NCBI GenBank assembly: GCA_902763865.1
Contig: CACWTR010000032.1
Span: 1-44,384 of the forward strand
Source of the DNA: an uncultured Bacteroidales bacterium
GTDB taxonomy: Bacteria > Bacteroidota > Bacteroidia > Bacteroidales > Bacteroidaceae
Length of the DNA stretch: 44,384 nt
Reading direction: 5' to 3'
Shown here piece after piece: positions 42,958-44,384 of this stretch; the stretch's first letter is position 1; every line of letters begins with the position of its first letter. The notes beneath the pieces were generated by a model, which did not search any database, was not told the origin of the DNA, and saw only the letters and a program-made list of their open reading frames with translations. Made by a program: the position numbers and the translations under genes.

Positions 42958-43010
42958 CAACGCGACCTGCTTGCACTTCACATGGTAGCTTGTCTGTCAA
43001 AAATGCAAAC

Positions 43011-44384
43011 CTACTTTATCTTCGTATAGAAGGTTGAGGCAGGGAGCCCTTGTTTGTTGCGGAGGTCGGCATCTGTGAAGCCGCTCCAGCCGTAGCGGAC
43101 TTGGGATGGGTTCTTGACTTCTGGCGACGAGAGGAGTATCTTGTCGCCATCTATCTTGATGTAAGCAGGATAGAACATGCCATCGCTGGCGGCAATCTCG
43201 AAGCCCTTTGTGCAGGTGAGGCCGTCGGCATTGTCGAAATGCAGGAAGATGTCGTTGTCCATTCCGCGGCCAGCAAAGCGCAAGGTCGGACCTTCGCAAA
43301 CCAACTCATGGCCGTAAGTGTACTTCAACGCAAGCAGGGCCAGGCGCTCGCCTACAGGACGCTTCGTGCGGTAATGAACGTCGTTCTTGTCGCCGAGGTC
43401 ACTGCTGACAGCCATCCATGTGTCTGGCAAGCCTTCCCCGTCCCCTAAAAAGGAGGGGTGAATGGCCAAGCGGCGCTGGCTGTCGCGGAAGGCAGGCCAC
43501 GAAGGTCGCGGCAGGCTGCTGAGTTGGACGACGTAGAATGGCAGGGAATGCTTCTTGTGGAACTCGCTCCTCCGTCGCTGGGCATAGAACTTGCGCCATG
43601 ACTGCTCCAAGAGCGTGAACAGCTTCTCGTGTACCTCGATGTTGTGAGCGTTGCTCTCGCCTTGATACCAGATAACGCCACGGATGGGCAGATGTCCGAG
43701 CGGCGCAATGGCTGCTTCGAAGAGGTAGGCGGGTTCGTAAGGATGGCGTTGCAGGGGATTGTATGCAGCCGACTCTTTGTTGAGGGCGTGGGCAATGTTT
43801 TGTGTCATGCGGCCTCGTGCCCAAGCCTGTCCGAAGTCGCCGTTGCGCCAGTCGTGAAGGATGTTGGGAAACTCCCATTCCAACGTCGTGCGGTCTATCC
43901 ATGATTCTGTCGTGGAGCCTCCCACGGCGTTACAGATGATGCCGATGGGAACGTCGGGCAGGCTGTCGCAAAGCACGCGGGCGAAGTTGAAGGCGACGGC
44001 AGAGAACTTGGCGACCACTTCGGGCGAGGCCGTCTTCCATCCCTGAAAGTCCATGTGGCGCAGCTCATTCGTGTAGGCAAGCACGCTGTCGTCCCACTCC
44101 ACGGCATCCGTCCTTGCTCGTGCCGGCATATTATATATATGTAGGCGACCTGCAAGACGTTTGGCGTCGGCAAGGTCCTCGTCGAGCGTGTTGCATTGGT
44201 CCACGCGCAACTCCATGTTCGACTGACCGCTGGCAAGCCAAATGTCGCCGAAGTAGAGGCTGTCTATCGTGAGCGTCTGCGGCTCGGCTTTCGTCAGGTT
44301 GTCAAGAAGATAAGGGTACTTTTCGGGATAGTAGAAGCGATAATGGTCGGGGTTCAAAGGCTTGGCGGTGATGGTGAGCGTATA
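43011..44384 (-). CDS. Sialate O-acetylesterase, N-terminus beyond the window
   Basis: The frame is open to the right edge (YTLTITAKPLNPDHYRF reads to the last base), so the 5' end is missing. The visible 457 residues hold an SGNH/SASA domain: FGDIWLASGQSNMELRV with the nucleophile serine, VPIGIICNAVGGSTTESWI, RGVIWYQGESNA, and SDLGDKNDVHYRTKRPVGERLA with the histidine. These enzymes remove O-acetyl groups from sialic acids or xylans. A 12-residue stretch, IHPSFLGDGEGL, lies between RRLA and PDTWMAV and is encoded by a 36-bp repeat. A TA-rich codon run lies near 44128-44141. It is probably periplasmic or secreted. Confidence 0.9.
   Translation of the reverse strand, partial: YTLTITAKPLNPDHYRFYYPEKYPYLLDNLTKAEPQTLTIDSLYFGDIWLASGQSNMELRVDQCNTLDEDLADAKRLAGRLHIYNMPARARTDAVEWDDSVLAYTNELRHMDFQGWKTASPEVVAKFSAVAFNFARVLCDSLPDVPIGIICNAVGGSTTESWIDRTTLEWEFPNILHDWRNGDFGQAWARGRMTQNIAHALNKESAAYNPLQRHPYEPAYLFEAAIAPLGHLPIRGVIWYQGESNAHNIEVHEKLFTLLEQSWRKFYAQRRRSEFHKKHSLPFYVVQLSSLPRPSWPAFRDSQRRLAIHPSFLGDGEGLPDTWMAVSSDLGDKNDVHYRTKRPVGERLALLALKYTYGHELVCEGPTLRFAGRGMDNDIFLHFDNADGLTCTKGFEIAASDGMFYPAYIKIDGDKILLSSPEVKNPSQVRYGWSGFTDADLRNKQGLPASTFYTKIK
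43430..43465 (-). repeat. 36-bp repeat element inside the sialate O-acetylesterase gene
   Basis: On the minus strand: CCATTCACCCCTCCTTTTTA followed by GGGGACGGGGAAGGCT. It matches the hisH element at 27 of 36 positions with no gap. It contains the arms CCCCT and AGGGG and encodes residues that appear to interrupt a conserved segment of the esterase. Confidence 0.72.

Overview
The window looks like a chromosomal segment of a Bacteroidales bacterium, most likely Prevotella or a close relative. This is inferred from four things: upstream TAnnTTTG boxes (the Bacteroidetes -7 element) with little Shine-Dalgarno signal, a type III glutamine synthetase tail, a BspA-like leucine-rich repeat protein, and plant-polysaccharide glycosidases ending in a short C-terminal motif typical of Prevotella secreted proteins. 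No rRNA, plasmid, phage, transposase or CRISPR array is visible.

Layout. 1-1279: the end of glnN, then a two-[4Fe-4S] ferredoxin and a YqeY protein on the minus strand. 1400-1553: a multi-branched palindromic intergenic element. 1601-7170 (minus): two tandem carboxylesterases, a lipoprotein alpha/beta-hydrolase (DUF3089 type) and a membrane-anchored AraC-type regulator. 7397-12035 (plus): a MATE transporter, a secreted GH97 glycosidase and a small secreted protein. 12124-16918: a deleted DUF1016 nuclease remnant and a large BspA-like protein gene split by an exact 17-bp duplication. 17034-25757: mnmA, a MalY/PatB-type aminotransferase, a secreted GH51 arabinofuranosidase and a GH105-DUF2264 fusion. 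25776-30072: tRNA-Pro, the serC-serA-DUF1015 operon and a YigZ/IMPACT protein. 30165-33253: a four-helix-bundle/zinc-finger protein between two GTTATnACG repeat clusters, an AraC-type relic, rarA and a small ORF. 33404-36191: hisH-hisA-hisF-hisIE. 36202-42786: an FtsE-like ATPase, aspartate kinase, diaminopimelate decarboxylase, a small glycosyltransferase, a DedA protein, a secreted EEP-family phosphatase/nuclease and an outer-membrane barrel. The right edge holds a sialate O-acetylesterase running off the window.

Biology. Two themes stand out. The first is extracellular glycan breakdown without a SusC/SusD pair: GH97, GH51, GH105-DUF2264, sialate O-acetylesterase and several esterases. The second is amino-acid biosynthesis for serine, histidine and aspartate/lysine.

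The most unusual signal is not a gene cluster but the density and variety of short repeats between and inside genes. These include 22-bp and 7-bp tandem arrays, two copies of a CCAGTAC palindromic element, GTTATnACG clusters around one gene, and a 36-bp element lying inside two unrelated coding regions in different reading frames. In one of these it matches an apparently clean 12-residue insertion. I found no clear new defence or mobile system. The best candidates for new biology are the gene-invading repeats, the 154-bp branched element, and the four-helix-bundle gene bracketed by palindromic repeats.
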